A stretch of 64,000 nt of DNA, from positions 1-64,000 of the forward strand of contig CALXDP010000005.1 of assembly GCA_944387095.1 (NCBI GenBank), read 5' to 3'. The position numbers and the translations under genes were made by a program. Source of the DNA: an uncultured Oscillospiraceae bacterium. GTDB lineage: Bacteria > Bacillota > Clostridia > Oscillospirales > Oscillospiraceae. The notes beneath the pieces were generated by a model, which worked only from the letters and a program-made list of their open reading frames with translations, did no database searches and was not told the DNA's origin. Numbering within the stretch: the stretch's first letter is position 1; each line of letters starts with the position of its first letter. Positions 29,309 to 38,334 of this stretch are shown here, piece by piece.

Positions 29309-29337
29309 TTGACGGCCACCGTCTAAATTGCTATGCT
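29309..29337 (+). promoter_or_regulatory. Rrf2 promoter with palindrome in the spacer
   Basis: TTGACG (29309-29314), 17 nt, TATGCT (29332-29337). The palindrome GACGG-CCA-CCGTC (29311-29323) overlaps the -35 and spacer, a good place for repression by the Rrf2 protein encoded next. Confidence 0.75.
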
Positions 29338-29368
29338 AGTAGCAACCGAAAGGCGGGAGAGATGCACG

Positions 29369-29773
29369 ATGATGATCACCAGGGAGACGGACTATGCGCT
29401 GCGTATTCTGCGCGCGCTGACAGACGGGGAGCTGCATACCGTCGGCCAGATCTCAAAGGCGGAATTCCTGCCCCAGGCGTTTGCCTATAAGATCCTGAAA
29501 AAGCTGGAAAAGGCCAAACTGATCGAGGTGATCCGAGGGACTGCGGGCGGCTGCCGGCTGGCGGCGGACCTATCCAAGGTCAGCCTCTACGATCTGATGA
29601 TGGCCACCGGAGAGCGAAGTGAACTGAGTTCCTGCATGGATCCAAAGTTCCAGTGTCCCTGGCGAGATTGCCACCAGGGCTGTAAGGTTCACTACAATCT
29701 GATGGAGATCCAGGAGACTTTGAATCAGGAACTCCGGTCCCACAGTCTGCGGGCGATTCTGACGGGGAGGTGA
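29369..29773 (+). CDS. Rrf2 family transcriptional regulator with a four-cysteine cluster
   Basis: A 134-residue winged-helix protein (MMITRETDYALRILRAL, then GTAGGCRLAADL wing). The region after residue 85 has C89, C96, C101 and C105 (spacings x6, x4, x3), a candidate Fe-S or redox cluster as in IscR/NsrR, though the spacing differs from both. Either Met of the ATGATG start may be used; the upstream in-frame codons from 29333 overlap the promoter -10 and are not credible. It is followed by an acyl-CoA dehydrogenase fusion and a flavo-diiron protein, so it probably senses O2, NO or Fe-S status for these genes. Confidence 0.87.
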   Translation: MMITRETDYALRILRALTDGELHTVGQISKAEFLPQAFAYKILKKLEKAKLIEVIRGTAGGCRLAADLSKVSLYDLMMATGERSELSSCMDPKFQCPWRDCHQGCKVHYNLMEIQETLNQELRSHSLRAILTGR

Positions 29774-29837
29774 GCACCACCCTGTTTTTTACCTTTAATT
29801 TGGACGACAAAGATCAACATTAGAAGGAGGTACCACC

Positions 29838-31748
29838 ATGTTATTCCAAACTACGCCGGCCCACGAAGAACTGCGGGCCAAAATCCGCGCGTTTGCGGAG
29901 GAAGAGATCAAGCCTATCGCGTTCCAGCTGGACCAGAACAATGAGTTCCCCGACGATGTGGTGCGCAAGATGGGCCAGATGGGCTTTATGGGCATCCCCT
30001 ATCCCAAGGAGTATGGGGGCGCCGGGCTGGACGCACTGAGCTACGCCATTGCGGTGGAGGAGCTGTCCCGGGTGGACGGCGGTGTAGGCGTTATCCTGTC
30101 CGCCCATGTGTCCCTGGGCTCCTGGCCCATTTTCGCCTTTGGCACCGAGGAGCAGAAACAGAAGTACCTGGCCCCGCTGGCCCGGGGCGAGAAGATCGGC
30201 GCCTTCGGCCTGACGGAGCCCAACGCCGGCTCCGACGCGGGCGGGACGGAGACCACCGCGGTGCTCAAGGGGGACCATTACATCCTCAACGGCGGCAAGA
30301 TCTTCATCACCAACGCCCCCAAGGCGGATACCTATGTGGTATTCGCGGTGACCACGCCGGACATCGGCACCCGGGGCATCAGCGCCTTCATCGTGGAGAA
30401 GGGTTGGAAGGGCTTCTATTTCGGTGACCACTACGACAAGCTGGGTATCCGTTCCTCCTCCACCGCAGAGCTGATCTTCGACAACGTGGAGGTGCCCAAG
30501 GAGAACCTGCTGGGCAAGGAAGGTGAGGGTTTTAAGATCGCCATGGCCACCCTGGACGGCGGCCGTATCGGCATCGCGTCCCAGGCTCTGGGCATTGCCC
30601 AGGGGGCTTACGAGAACGCCGTGGAGTATGCCAAGGAGCGCATCCAGTTCGGCAAGCCCATCGGCTTCCAGCAGACCATCTCCTTCAAGCTGGCGGATAT
30701 GGCCACCAAGCTGCGCTGCGCCCGGTTCCTGGTCTATTCTGCCGCCGAGCTCAAGGAAAACCATGTCCCCTACGGCATGGAGTCGGCCATGGCCAAGATG
30801 TATGCCTCCGACATCGCCCTGGAGGTGACCAACGACGCGCTGCAGATCTTCGGCGGCGCGGGCTACATGAAGGGCATGGAGGTGGAGCGCGCCTACCGGG
30901 ACGCTAAGATCACCACCATTTACGAGGGCACCAACGAGATCCAGCGGGTGGTTATTTCCTCCCACATCATGGGCAAGCCCCCCAAGAGCGAGAGCGGCTC
31001 CTCCAGCCGGCCCAAGAAGCCCGCGCCCATCACCGGCGTGCGCAAGAAGATGATCCTGCGGGACGGCGGCCCCGCCGAGCAGGTGGCCGCTCTGGTGGAG
31101 CACCTGAAGAAGGACGGGCACGACTTCACCGTGGGCATTCCCGTGGATACCCCCATTGCCCAGGCCGAGCGGGTGGTCTCCGCCGGTAAGGGCATCGGCG
31201 ACGAGGAGAACATGATCCTCATTGAGGATCTGGCCCGGGCCGCCGGCGCCGCTGTGGGCTCCTCCCGCCCGGTGGCCGAGACGCTGAAGTATGTGCCCCT
31301 GAACCGCTATGTGGGCATGTCCGGCCAGAAGTTTACCGGCAACCTGTACATCGCCTGTGGCATCTCCGGTGCGGTGCAGCACCTGAAGGGGATCAAGGAC
31401 GCGTCCACCATCGTGGCCATCAACAAGAACCCTGGCGCGGCCATCTTTAAGAACTGTGACTACGGCATCGTGGGCGAGGTGGAGGAGATCCTGCCCCTGC
31501 TCACCGCCGCTCTGGATACCGGGGAGAAGCAGCCCGCGCCCCCCATGGTGAAGATGAAGCGGCCCCGCCCGCCCAAGGAAGAGCCCATCGGCAAGCGGTA
31601 TGTCTGCGGTGGCTGTGGCTACGAGTATGTGCCTGAGCTGGGCGATCCGGACGGGGAGATTGCGGCCGGCACCCTGTTTGAGAAGCTGCCTGAGGACTGG
31701 GTGTGCCCCGAGTGCGCCGAGGCCAAGGACCAGTTCATTGAAGCGTAA
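29838..31748 (+). CDS. Acyl-CoA dehydrogenase - EtfA FAD domain - rubredoxin fusion
   Basis: A 636-residue three-module flavoprotein. Residues 1-380 are a complete acyl-CoA dehydrogenase with [14 protein letters not shown] (123-136) and catalytic base E363 in [10 protein letters not shown]. Residues about 400-560 are the EtfA C-terminal FAD domain ([50 protein letters not shown]). Residues 586-636 are a rubredoxin with C590, C593, C623 and C626. No EtfB is encoded nearby. Electrons could run from acyl-CoA through two FADs to rubredoxin inside one chain, then to the flavo-diiron protein encoded 41 nt downstream. AGAAGGAGG precedes the ATG. Confidence 0.93.
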   Translation: MLFQTTPAHEELRAKIRAFAEEEIKPIAFQLDQNNEFPDDVVRKMGQMGFMGIPYPKEYGGAGLDALSYAIAVEELSRVDGGVGVILSAHVSLGSWPIFAFGTEEQKQKYLAPLARGEKIGAFGLTEPNAGSDAGGTETTAVLKGDHYILNGGKIFITNAPKADTYVVFAVTTPDIGTRGISAFIVEKGWKGFYFGDHYDKLGIRSSSTAELIFDNVEVPKENLLGKEGEGFKIAMATLDGGRIGIASQALGIAQGAYENAVEYAKERIQFGKPIGFQQTISFKLADMATKLRCARFLVYSAAELKENHVPYGMESAMAKMYASDIALEVTNDALQIFGGAGYMKGMEVERAYRDAKITTIYEGTNEIQRVVISSHIMGKPPKSESGSSSRPKKPAPITGVRKKMILRDGGPAEQVAALVEHLKKDGHDFTVGIPVDTPIAQAERVVSAGKGIGDEENMILIEDLARAAGAAVGSSRPVAETLKYVPLNRYVGMSGQKFTGNLYIACGISGAVQHLKGIKDASTIVAINKNPGAAIFKNCDYGIVGEVEEILPLLTAALDTGEKQPAPPMVKMKRPRPPKEEPIGKRYVCGGCGYEYVPELGDPDGEIAAGTLFEKLPEDWVCPECAEAKDQFIEA

Positions 31749-31789
31749 CGGCCGCTGGCCACGGAAGATTTGAAAAGGAGGACTGAACC

Positions 31790-33010
31790 ATGCATTGCGT
31801 GAGAACTGTCACTGATAACCTCTACTGGGTGGGCGCCAACGACCACCGGCTGGCCCTGTTTGAAAACATCCATCCCATTCCCAAGGGAGTGAGCTACAAC
31901 GCCTATCTGCTGTTGGACAAGAAGTCCGTGCTCTTTGACACCGTGGACTGGTCTGTGTGCCGCCAGCTGATGGAAAATGTGGAGTACCTGCTGGAAGGCA
32001 AGGCGCTGGATTACCTGGTCATCAACCACATGGAGCCCGACCACGGCGCCTGCATCGAGGAGATCCTGCTGCGCTATCCCAAGGTGAAGGTGATCTCCAC
32101 CGAGAAGGCCTTCATGTTCATGCGCCAGTTTGGCTTCCATGTGGACGGCCATGAGTGCATTGAGGTGAAGGAGGGCGACACCTTTACCTTCGGCGACCAC
32201 ACCGTCACCTTCGTGGGCGCCCCCATGGTCCACTGGCCCGAGGCCATGGTCACCTTCGATGTGACCAACGGCGTGCTCTTCTCCGCCGACGCCTTTGGCT
32301 CCTTCATCGCCCTGGACGGCAAGCTGTTCGCCGACGAGGTGAACTTTGACCGGGACTGGATCGACGAGGCCCGCCGCTATCTGACCAACATCGTGGGCAA
32401 GTACGGCCCCCACATCCAGCTGCTGCTGAAAAAGGCCGGCGGCATCCTGGACCAGATCAAGTACATTTGTCCCCTCCATGGTCCCGTGTGGCGCAAGGAT
32501 CTGGGCTACTTCGTGGAGAAGTATGACAAGTGGAGCCGCTACGAGCCAGAGGTGAAGGGCGTTATGATTGCCTACGCCTCTATGTACGGCAATACCGAGG
32601 CCGCCGCCCAGGCCCTGGCCTCCAAGCTGTGCGAAAAGGGTGTCACCGACGTGGCGGTGTACGATGTGTCCAACACCCATGTGTCTTACCTGATCTCCGA
32701 GACCTTCAAGTACAGCCATATCGTGCTGGCCTCGGTGACCTACAACCTGGGGATTTACCCGGTGATGAAGAGCTACCTGGAGGATATGAAGGCGCTGAAC
32801 CTCCAGAACCGCACCTTTGCCATCATTGAGAACGGCTCCTGGGCCTGCAAGTCCGGCGACCTGATGGAGAAGTTCATCGACGAGGAGCTCAAGAACATGA
32901 CGGTGCTCAACGAGCGGCTGTCCCTGGCCTCCGCGCTTCATGCGGATAAGGCCATTGAGCTGGATAACTTGGCCAACGCCCTGGTGGAGTCTCTGAACGA
33001 GCAGGCCTAA
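31790..33010 (+). CDS. Flavo-diiron protein (FprA, rubredoxin:O2/NO oxidoreductase)
   Basis: A 406-residue A-type flavoprotein. The N-terminal metallo-beta-lactamase-like domain has the diiron ligands H80-x-E82-x-D84-H85 (NHMEPDHGA), H148, D167 and a later His in CPLHGPVW. The flavodoxin domain starts near residue 258 (MIAYASMYGNTEAAAQ). These enzymes reduce O2 to water or NO to N2O with electrons from rubredoxin. The neighbouring gene carries a fused rubredoxin, the probable donor. AAAAGGAGG precedes the ATG. The Rrf2 regulator at the head of the locus is the likely controller. Confidence 0.95.
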   Translation: MHCVRTVTDNLYWVGANDHRLALFENIHPIPKGVSYNAYLLLDKKSVLFDTVDWSVCRQLMENVEYLLEGKALDYLVINHMEPDHGACIEEILLRYPKVKVISTEKAFMFMRQFGFHVDGHECIEVKEGDTFTFGDHTVTFVGAPMVHWPEAMVTFDVTNGVLFSADAFGSFIALDGKLFADEVNFDRDWIDEARRYLTNIVGKYGPHIQLLLKKAGGILDQIKYICPLHGPVWRKDLGYFVEKYDKWSRYEPEVKGVMIAYASMYGNTEAAAQALASKLCEKGVTDVAVYDVSNTHVSYLISETFKYSHIVLASVTYNLGIYPVMKSYLEDMKALNLQNRTFAIIENGSWACKSGDLMEKFIDEELKNMTVLNERLSLASALHADKAIELDNLANALVESLNEQA

Positions 33011-33080
33011 AGCTGCTGAAACGGGGGGATACCGGAAAAGGGTCTGGCCCAGACAATCGAAAAGATGAAAGCAGCAAACA

Positions 33081-33124
33081 CGCGACAGGTGGGAGGTCAA
33101 ACCTTCCGCCTGTCGCGCGTTTTT
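33081..33124 (+). terminator. Terminator after the flavo-diiron gene
   Basis: CGCGACAGG (33081-33089) pairs with CCTGTCGCG (33109-33117), with an inner imperfect stem, followed by CGTTTTT. Confidence 0.8.
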
Positions 33125-33137
33125 CCTGGGAAACATC

Positions 33138-33166
33138 TTGACAAGGCAGGTCGGTTGTTCTATATT
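33138..33166 (+). promoter_or_regulatory. Promoter of the MarR-ABC exporter operon
   Basis: Perfect TTGACA (33138-33143), 17 nt, TATATT (33161-33166). Confidence 0.85.
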
Positions 33167-33189
33167 GAGTTCCGTTGATAAGACAATCA

Positions 33190-33201
33190 TTGATATATCA
33201 A
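33190..33201. promoter_or_regulatory. Candidate MarR operator
   Basis: The perfect 12-bp palindrome TTGATATATCAA lies just past the expected transcription start and before the MarR ribosome-binding site, a typical place for MarR autorepression. Confidence 0.6.
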
Positions 33202-33219
33202 ATAATAGGGGGATTTAGG

Positions 33220-33657
33220 ATGGAGCGCTCATTCCATATCCTGCTCTACCGGGCCTTCCACATCCAGCGCAAATGGGTGCGGTCCAATCTGCAGAAGCTG
33301 GGCGTGGGTGCGGGGCAGCCCAAGCTGTTGGTGTACCTGTCTGCCCACGGCCCCTGCCATCAAAAGCAGCTGGCCGACTATTTTGATGTGGATCCGGCCA
33401 ACGTATCCCGGATGATCGACAGCCTGGAAAAAGGGGGCTTTGTCCTTCGAAAAACCGATGAGCAGAACCGCCGCCGGGATTTGGTGGAGGTGACGGAACG
33501 GGGGCGCCAGGCCGGTGAGCGGTGGCAGGAGCAGTGCCGTGAGGTGGAGGAAATCATGCTGCGGGGATTTACGCCGGAGGAGAAGCTCCGGTTTTCGGAT
33601 TACCTGGTCCGGGCCTATCAGAATATCCAGGAGGAAACGGGGAGGGAGAAGCCGTGA
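33220..33657 (+). CDS. MarR family transcriptional regulator
   Basis: A 145-residue winged-helix protein: helices to about residue 40, recognition region KQLADYFDVDPANVSRMIDSLEKGG, beta wing with KTDEQNRRRDLVEVTERG. It heads an operon with two ABC exporter half-transporters, an arrangement typical of drug- or stress-responsive efflux. The ATG at 33220 is preferred over the open extension to 33175 because AGGGGGA is upstream and the extension overlaps the palindrome. Its stop overlaps the GTG of the first exporter gene. Confidence 0.9.
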   Translation: MERSFHILLYRAFHIQRKWVRSNLQKLGVGAGQPKLLVYLSAHGPCHQKQLADYFDVDPANVSRMIDSLEKGGFVLRKTDEQNRRRDLVEVTERGRQAGERWQEQCREVEEIMLRGFTPEEKLRFSDYLVRAYQNIQEETGREKP

Positions 33658-35402
33658 GAGATTTTGCGCGCCTGCTGCGCTATCTGGGGCCATATCGGAA
33701 GGATATGGTCATCGGCGCGCTGATGGTGCTGGTGGAGAGCGCCTTTGAAATGGTCATCCCGGTGATTATGGCGGATATCATCGACGTGGGGGTGGCAAAC
33801 CGGGATGTTCCCTACATCCTGCACAAAGGGGGCCAAATGGGGGTGTGCGCCCTGCTGGCCCTGCTCACCGGACTGCTCTACGCCCGGTTTTCCGCCCGGG
33901 GGGCCTATGGCTGGGGCGCCCGCATCCGCCAGGCGCAGTTTGAACAGGTGCAGCGGTATGCCTTTTCCAACCTGGACCGGTTTGAGACCGCCTCCCTGGT
34001 CACCCGCATGACCACCGATGTCACCGTGCTTCAAAACGCCGTCAGCGGCGGGCTGCGCCCCATGGTCCGAGGGCCGGTGATGCTGGTGCTGGGGGTGGGG
34101 CTGTCCCTCTGGCTCAATGCGGAGCTGGCTCTGGTCTTTTTCGTATGTATTCCAATCCTGGCGGTGATTCTACTGGGCATCGTGGGAAAGATTGCGCCCA
34201 TGTATGGCCGGCTGCAGCGGGCCATGGACCGGCTGAACCATGTGGTGCAGGAGGGGCTGACCGCCATCCGGGCGGTGAAGGCCTTCGTCCGGGGCGAGTA
34301 TGAGGAGGAGAAATTTGAGACGGTCAACGCCGAACTGATGGCGACCAGCCAGAAGACGTTTCACTACGCGGTGTTGAATTTGCCGGCCTTTCAGGTGACG
34401 ATGTACGCCGCCAGCGTGCTGCTGATGTGGTTTGGCGGGAACATGGTGCTGGGAGGCACCTTGCAGGTGGGAGATCTGACGGGGGTATTCAGCTATGTGC
34501 TGCAGGTGATGAACTCCCTGATGATGATCGCCAATGTGTTCCTGCTGCTCACCCGGTCCCTGGCCAGCGCCCGCCGCATCGGAGAGGTTCTGGACGAGGA
34601 GATCGCGCTGCGCTCCCCGGAAAATGGGGCGGCTGAAGTGCCGGATGGCAGCGTGGAGTTCGAAAATGTGTCCTTCAAATACCATGCCGGCGCCAGGGAG
34701 TACGCCCTGTCCGGGGTAAACCTCCACATCAAGGCGGGGCAGACGGTGGGTATCCTGGGGGGTACCGGCTCAGCCAAGACTACGCTGGTTCAGCTGATTC
34801 CCCGGCTGTATGATGTGAGCGAAGGGGTCGTAAAGGTGGGGGGCCGGGACGTGCGGGAGTATGATCTGCAGGTTTTGCGGGACGCGGTGGGCATTGTGCT
34901 GCAAAAAAATGTGCTCTTTTCCGGCACGGTGCGGGAGAACCTGCAATGGGGAGACCCACAGGCGGATGACGAGACCCTGTGGGCGGCCTGCCGGACCGCC
35001 TGCGCCGATGAGTTTTTGGAGCGGATGCCCAAGGGGCTGGACACCGACCTGGGACAGGGGGGTGTCAACGTCTCCGGCGGGCAGAAGCAGCGGCTGTGCA
35101 TCGCCAGAACGCTGCTCAAGCGACCCAAGGTGCTGATCTTTGACGACTCCACCAGCGCGGTGGACACCACTACGGAGGGGAAGATCCGCTCAGAGCTGGC
35201 CAAGCTGACAGATCTGACCAAGATTATCATTGCCCAGCGGGTGACCTCTGTGATGGACAGCGACCAGATCATCATCCTGGAGGATGGGAAAGTCCACGCG
35301 GTGGGCACCCATGAGAGCCTGCTGGCCTCCGATCCCATTTACCAGGAGATCTACACATCTCAGATGAAGGGGGGTCAGAGCGATGGCGGCCCGGCAGCTT
35401 AG
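33654..35402 (+). CDS. ABC exporter half-transporter, degenerate-site subunit
   Basis: A 582-residue fusion of six membrane helices (about 1-310) and an ABC domain. The P-loop reads GGTGSAKTT, with Ala in place of the usual Gly before Lys. Walker B ends in FDDSTSAVD, with Asp where the catalytic Glu should be, marking the degenerate nucleotide site of a heterodimer (as in BmrC/D and TM287/288-type exporters). The signature is VSGGQKQR. The GTG start overlaps the MarR stop. It pairs with the coupled downstream subunit. Substrates are probably hydrophobic drugs or lipids (inference). Confidence 0.9.
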   Translation: MRDFARLLRYLGPYRKDMVIGALMVLVESAFEMVIPVIMADIIDVGVANRDVPYILHKGGQMGVCALLALLTGLLYARFSARGAYGWGARIRQAQFEQVQRYAFSNLDRFETASLVTRMTTDVTVLQNAVSGGLRPMVRGPVMLVLGVGLSLWLNAELALVFFVCIPILAVILLGIVGKIAPMYGRLQRAMDRLNHVVQEGLTAIRAVKAFVRGEYEEEKFETVNAELMATSQKTFHYAVLNLPAFQVTMYAASVLLMWFGGNMVLGGTLQVGDLTGVFSYVLQVMNSLMMIANVFLLLTRSLASARRIGEVLDEEIALRSPENGAAEVPDGSVEFENVSFKYHAGAREYALSGVNLHIKAGQTVGILGGTGSAKTTLVQLIPRLYDVSEGVVKVGGRDVREYDLQVLRDAVGIVLQKNVLFSGTVRENLQWGDPQADDETLWAACRTACADEFLERMPKGLDTDLGQGGVNVSGGQKQRLCIARTLLKRPKVLIFDDSTSAVDTTTEGKIRSELAKLTDLTKIIIAQRVTSVMDSDQIIILEDGKVHAVGTHESLLASDPIYQEIYTSQMKGGQSDGGPAA

Positions 35403-37227
35403 TGGGAAAAAACCCCAAAATATGAGGTATACCCTTCACACCCTGCTGTCTTACATGGGACGGCACAAATTCCTCCTGCTGGCGGTGGCGGTGTTGGTGA
35501 GCATCAGCGCCCTGGCCAACCTGCTGGGGACCTATATGATCCGCCCGGTGGTCAATACGCTGGAGACAGGGGACCTGCGGGATCTGGTCTTGGGGGTGGC
35601 AGTGACGGCGGCCATTTATGGGGTCGGGGCTCTGGCGGCCCTGGGCTATACCCAGACCATGGTGAAGGCGGCCCAAAAGGTGCTTTACGACATCCGCCGG
35701 GACCTGTTCGCCCATTTGCAGACCCTACCGCTGCAGTTCTTCGACACCCACCGCCACGGCGATGTGATGAGCTACTTCGCCAATGACGTGGACACCATCT
35801 CCGACGCCATGAACAACAGTTTTGCCATGGTGATCCAGAGCTTTATCCAAATGGTGGGCACGCTGGTGATTCTGTTTATCCTAAACTGGCGGCTGAGCCT
35901 GGTGGTAGTGGTCTGTTATATCGTCATGTTTCTCTATATCCGCTTCAGCGGCAAGCACTCCAAGGCCTATTATACCAGGCAGCAGGCCAGCCTGGGAGAC
36001 CTGGATGGATTCATCGAGGAGGTCACCGCGGGACAAAAAGTGGTGAAGGTATTCAACCACGAGCAGGAGAGCCTGCAGAGGTTTCGGGAAAAGAACGAGG
36101 CCCTGCGCCAGGCGGGCACCGGCGCCCAGAGCTATGCGGCCACCATGGTGCCGGCAGTGGTCACCATCTCCTACCTCAACTACGCCATCGTGGCGGTGCT
36201 GGGCGGCATCATGGCCATTCAGGGGATGACTGATGTGGGCAGCCTGGCCAGTTACCTGGTCTTTGTGCGGCAGGCGGCCTTGCCCATCAACCAGTTTACC
36301 CAGCAGAGCAATTTTCTGCTGGCCGCCCTTGCGGGGGCGGAGCGGGTGTTTGAGGTCATGGACCAGCCTCCCGAGGTGGACGAGGGAGAGACAGACCTGG
36401 TCCGCGTGCGGGAGGAAAACGGATCACTAATCCTCTGTGAGGAAAAGACGGGGCGATGGGCCTGGAAAGGACCGGACGGCGCCCTGACGCCCCTGCGGGG
36501 CGATGTGCGCTTTGAACATGTGACCTTTGGCTACGCGCCGGGCCACCCCATTCTTCGGGATGTCAGCCTCTTTGCCAAGCCGGGGCAGAAAATCGCCTTT
36601 GTGGGCTCCACTGGCGCGGGCAAGACCACCATCACCAACCTGATCAACCGCTTCTATGACGTGCAGGGGGGACGGGTGCTCTACGACGGCATCGACGTAA
36701 AGGACATCCGGAAGGATGCTTTGCGCCGCAGTTTGGGTATTGTGCTTCAGGACACCCACCTGTTCACCGGAACCATCGCGGACAACATCCGCTTCGGCAA
36801 GCTGGACGCCACCCAGGAGGAGATCGAGAAGGCGGCCCGCATCGCCAATGCGGACTCTTTCATCCGCCGGCTGCCCCAGGGGTATGATACCATGGTGACC
36901 GCGGACGGGGCCAACCTGTCCCAGGGGCAGCGGCAGCTTCTGGCCATCGCCCGGGCGGCGGTGGCGGATCCGCCGGTATTGATCCTGGATGAGGCCACAT
37001 CCTCCATTGACACACGGACAGAGGCGTTGATCGAAAAGGGGATGGATCAGCTCATGGAAGGGCGCACGGTGTTTGTCATCGCCCACCGGCTGTCCACCGT
37101 GCGCAATGCCGATGCCATTCTGGTGCTGGAGCGGGGCCAGGTGGTGGAACGGGGGAACCACGAGGAGCTGCTGGCCCAAAAGGGGGAGTATTACCAGCTC
37201 TACCATGGAATGTTCGAGCTGAGCTGA
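35383..37227 (+). CDS. ABC exporter half-transporter, canonical-site subunit
   Basis: A 614-residue partner exporter with six helices (about 18-320) and an ABC domain. Walker A is GSTGAGKTT and Walker B is LILDEATSSID with the catalytic Glu present. The signature LSQGQRQL has the variant Gln often seen in this class. An insert of about 40 residues (360-400) precedes the ABC domain. The ATG at 35383 overlaps the upstream gene by 20 nt and has GGGGGG ahead of it. With the preceding subunit it forms one complete exporter. Confidence 0.92.
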   Translation: MAARQLSGKKPQNMRYTLHTLLSYMGRHKFLLLAVAVLVSISALANLLGTYMIRPVVNTLETGDLRDLVLGVAVTAAIYGVGALAALGYTQTMVKAAQKVLYDIRRDLFAHLQTLPLQFFDTHRHGDVMSYFANDVDTISDAMNNSFAMVIQSFIQMVGTLVILFILNWRLSLVVVVCYIVMFLYIRFSGKHSKAYYTRQQASLGDLDGFIEEVTAGQKVVKVFNHEQESLQRFREKNEALRQAGTGAQSYAATMVPAVVTISYLNYAIVAVLGGIMAIQGMTDVGSLASYLVFVRQAALPINQFTQQSNFLLAALAGAERVFEVMDQPPEVDEGETDLVRVREENGSLILCEEKTGRWAWKGPDGALTPLRGDVRFEHVTFGYAPGHPILRDVSLFAKPGQKIAFVGSTGAGKTTITNLINRFYDVQGGRVLYDGIDVKDIRKDALRRSLGIVLQDTHLFTGTIADNIRFGKLDATQEEIEKAARIANADSFIRRLPQGYDTMVTADGANLSQGQRQLLAIARAAVADPPVLILDEATSSIDTRTEALIEKGMDQLMEGRTVFVIAHRLSTVRNADAILVLERGQVVERGNHEELLAQKGEYYQLYHGMFELS

Positions 37228-37262
37228 CCTTCGGGGCAGCCGCCTTGAGGAAGAGGAAAGGC

Positions 37263-37309
37263 GCGGGGGCGCCGCAATCCAGTTGGATTGCGGCGCCCCC
37301 GCATGTTTA
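37263..37309 (+). terminator. Terminator of the ABC exporter operon
   Basis: A perfect 19-bp stem (37263-37281 with 37284-37302) with a 2-nt gap as loop, followed by a weak T stretch (ATGTTTA). Confidence 0.75.
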
Positions 37310-37472
37310 CGGAGCATAGAGGCCACCACGCAGATGGATCCCGGCTGGGATTTGGGTCGGGGAGCAGAACGACGGCAAGCGGATGGGCCGGATCTGCCTG
37401 GACGGTTTGGAGAGATCTGACAGAGAAACAACAGATTGCACAAAAATAGAACGAAATTTTCGGCGAAACGAC

Positions 37473-37525
37473 TGATCAAAAATGATTGAAAATAATTGAT
37501 TTTGAATGAGATATAGGGTTATACT
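37473..37525 (+). promoter_or_regulatory. fru operon promoter with direct repeats
   Basis: TTGATT (37496-37501), 18 nt, TATACT (37520-37525). TGAT, TGAT, TGAT, TGAG occur at 37473, 37483, 37497 and 37507, that is two 10-nt-spaced pairs 24 nt apart, a candidate DeoR/FruR operator overlapping the -35. Confidence 0.65.
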
Positions 37526-37575
37526 AGAGTGGTATGAGAGATAGCGTCAAAACCAATCAAGGGGGGCGGACGTAC

Positions 37576-38334
37576 ATGTTGGCGGAGGAACGGGCGGTGG
37601 CCATTTTAACGCTAATCGAACAGCAGGGCGCGGCCAGCGTGGCCCAGTTGTGCCAGGCCACCGGAGCGTCGGAGGCCACCATCCGGCGGGACCTGACGCA
37701 GCTGCACCAGCAGGGGCGGCTGAACAAGGTGCACGGCGGCGCGGTGGCGTTGCGGGGGAATTTTTCCACGGAGGAACGCGACCTGACCACAAAGGCACAG
37801 CTCTATGTGGAGGAAAAGGATGCCATTGGGCGCTACGCAGCCGCCCAGGTCAACGACGATGACTTTGTGTTCCTGGACGCGGGGACCACGGTACTGGCCA
37901 TGGCCAACTATCTGGGGGCATCCCGGGCCGGCTTTGTCACCACCAGCATTGCCTGCGCCAAACGGCTGAGCGAGCTGGGCCGGCAGGTGACCGTGGTGGG
38001 CGGCCAGCTTAAGCTGGGCACCGAGGCCATCATCGGGGCGGAGGCGCTGGCCTTTCTGGAGCGTTACCATTTTACAAAGGCGTTTCTGGGCGCCAACGGG
38101 GTTACGGTGAAGCAGGGCTGCACCACCCCGGATCCAGAGGAGGCGGCCATCAAGCGCCGGGCGGCGGATCAGGCGTATATGACCTACGTGCTGGCGGACT
38201 CCAGCAAATTTGGGCAGGTGGCGGCGGTAGCCATCCGCCCGCTGGAGAAAGTATGCGTGATCACCGAGCATCTTCCGGACGAGAGTTTCCGGGAAAAGGG
38301 AATGATTAAGGAGCTGTGGAGGGAGAGAATATGA
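37576..38334 (+). CDS. fruR: DeoR family regulator of the fructose operon (FruR-type)
   Basis: A 252-residue DeoR protein with the N-terminal HTH (SVAQLCQATGASEATIRRDL) and a sugar-phosphate sensor domain (FVFLDAGTTVLAMANYL, TTSIACAKRLSE). Regulators of this kind bind fructose-1-phosphate when they head fruK-fruA operons. The ATG at 37576 has AAGGGGGG upstream; the earlier ATG at 37534 lies almost at the promoter -10. Its stop overlaps the fruK start. Likely represses its own operon through the direct repeats upstream. Confidence 0.88.
   Translation: MLAEERAVAILTLIEQQGAASVAQLCQATGASEATIRRDLTQLHQQGRLNKVHGGAVALRGNFSTEERDLTTKAQLYVEEKDAIGRYAAAQVNDDDFVFLDAGTTVLAMANYLGASRAGFVTTSIACAKRLSELGRQVTVVGGQLKLGTEAIIGAEALAFLERYHFTKAFLGANGVTVKQGCTTPDPEEAAIKRRAADQAYMTYVLADSSKFGQVAAVAIRPLEKVCVITEHLPDESFREKGMIKELWRERI

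Larger units (their letters stand above)
28924..29368. other. Intergenic region of 445 nt
   Basis: Contains the terminator at 28942-28984 and the Rrf2 promoter and palindrome at 29309-29337. Between them (about 28985-29300) I see no gene: frames are short, lack ribosome-binding sites and match nothing I know. No tRNA-like or riboswitch-like fold was recognised. Confidence 0.55.
37228..37575. other. Intergenic region of 348 nt
   Basis: Holds the exporter terminator (37263-37309), a stretch with nothing recognisable (37310-37440), and an AT-rich control region with four TGA(T/G) repeats and the fru promoter (37473-37525). Confidence 0.55.
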
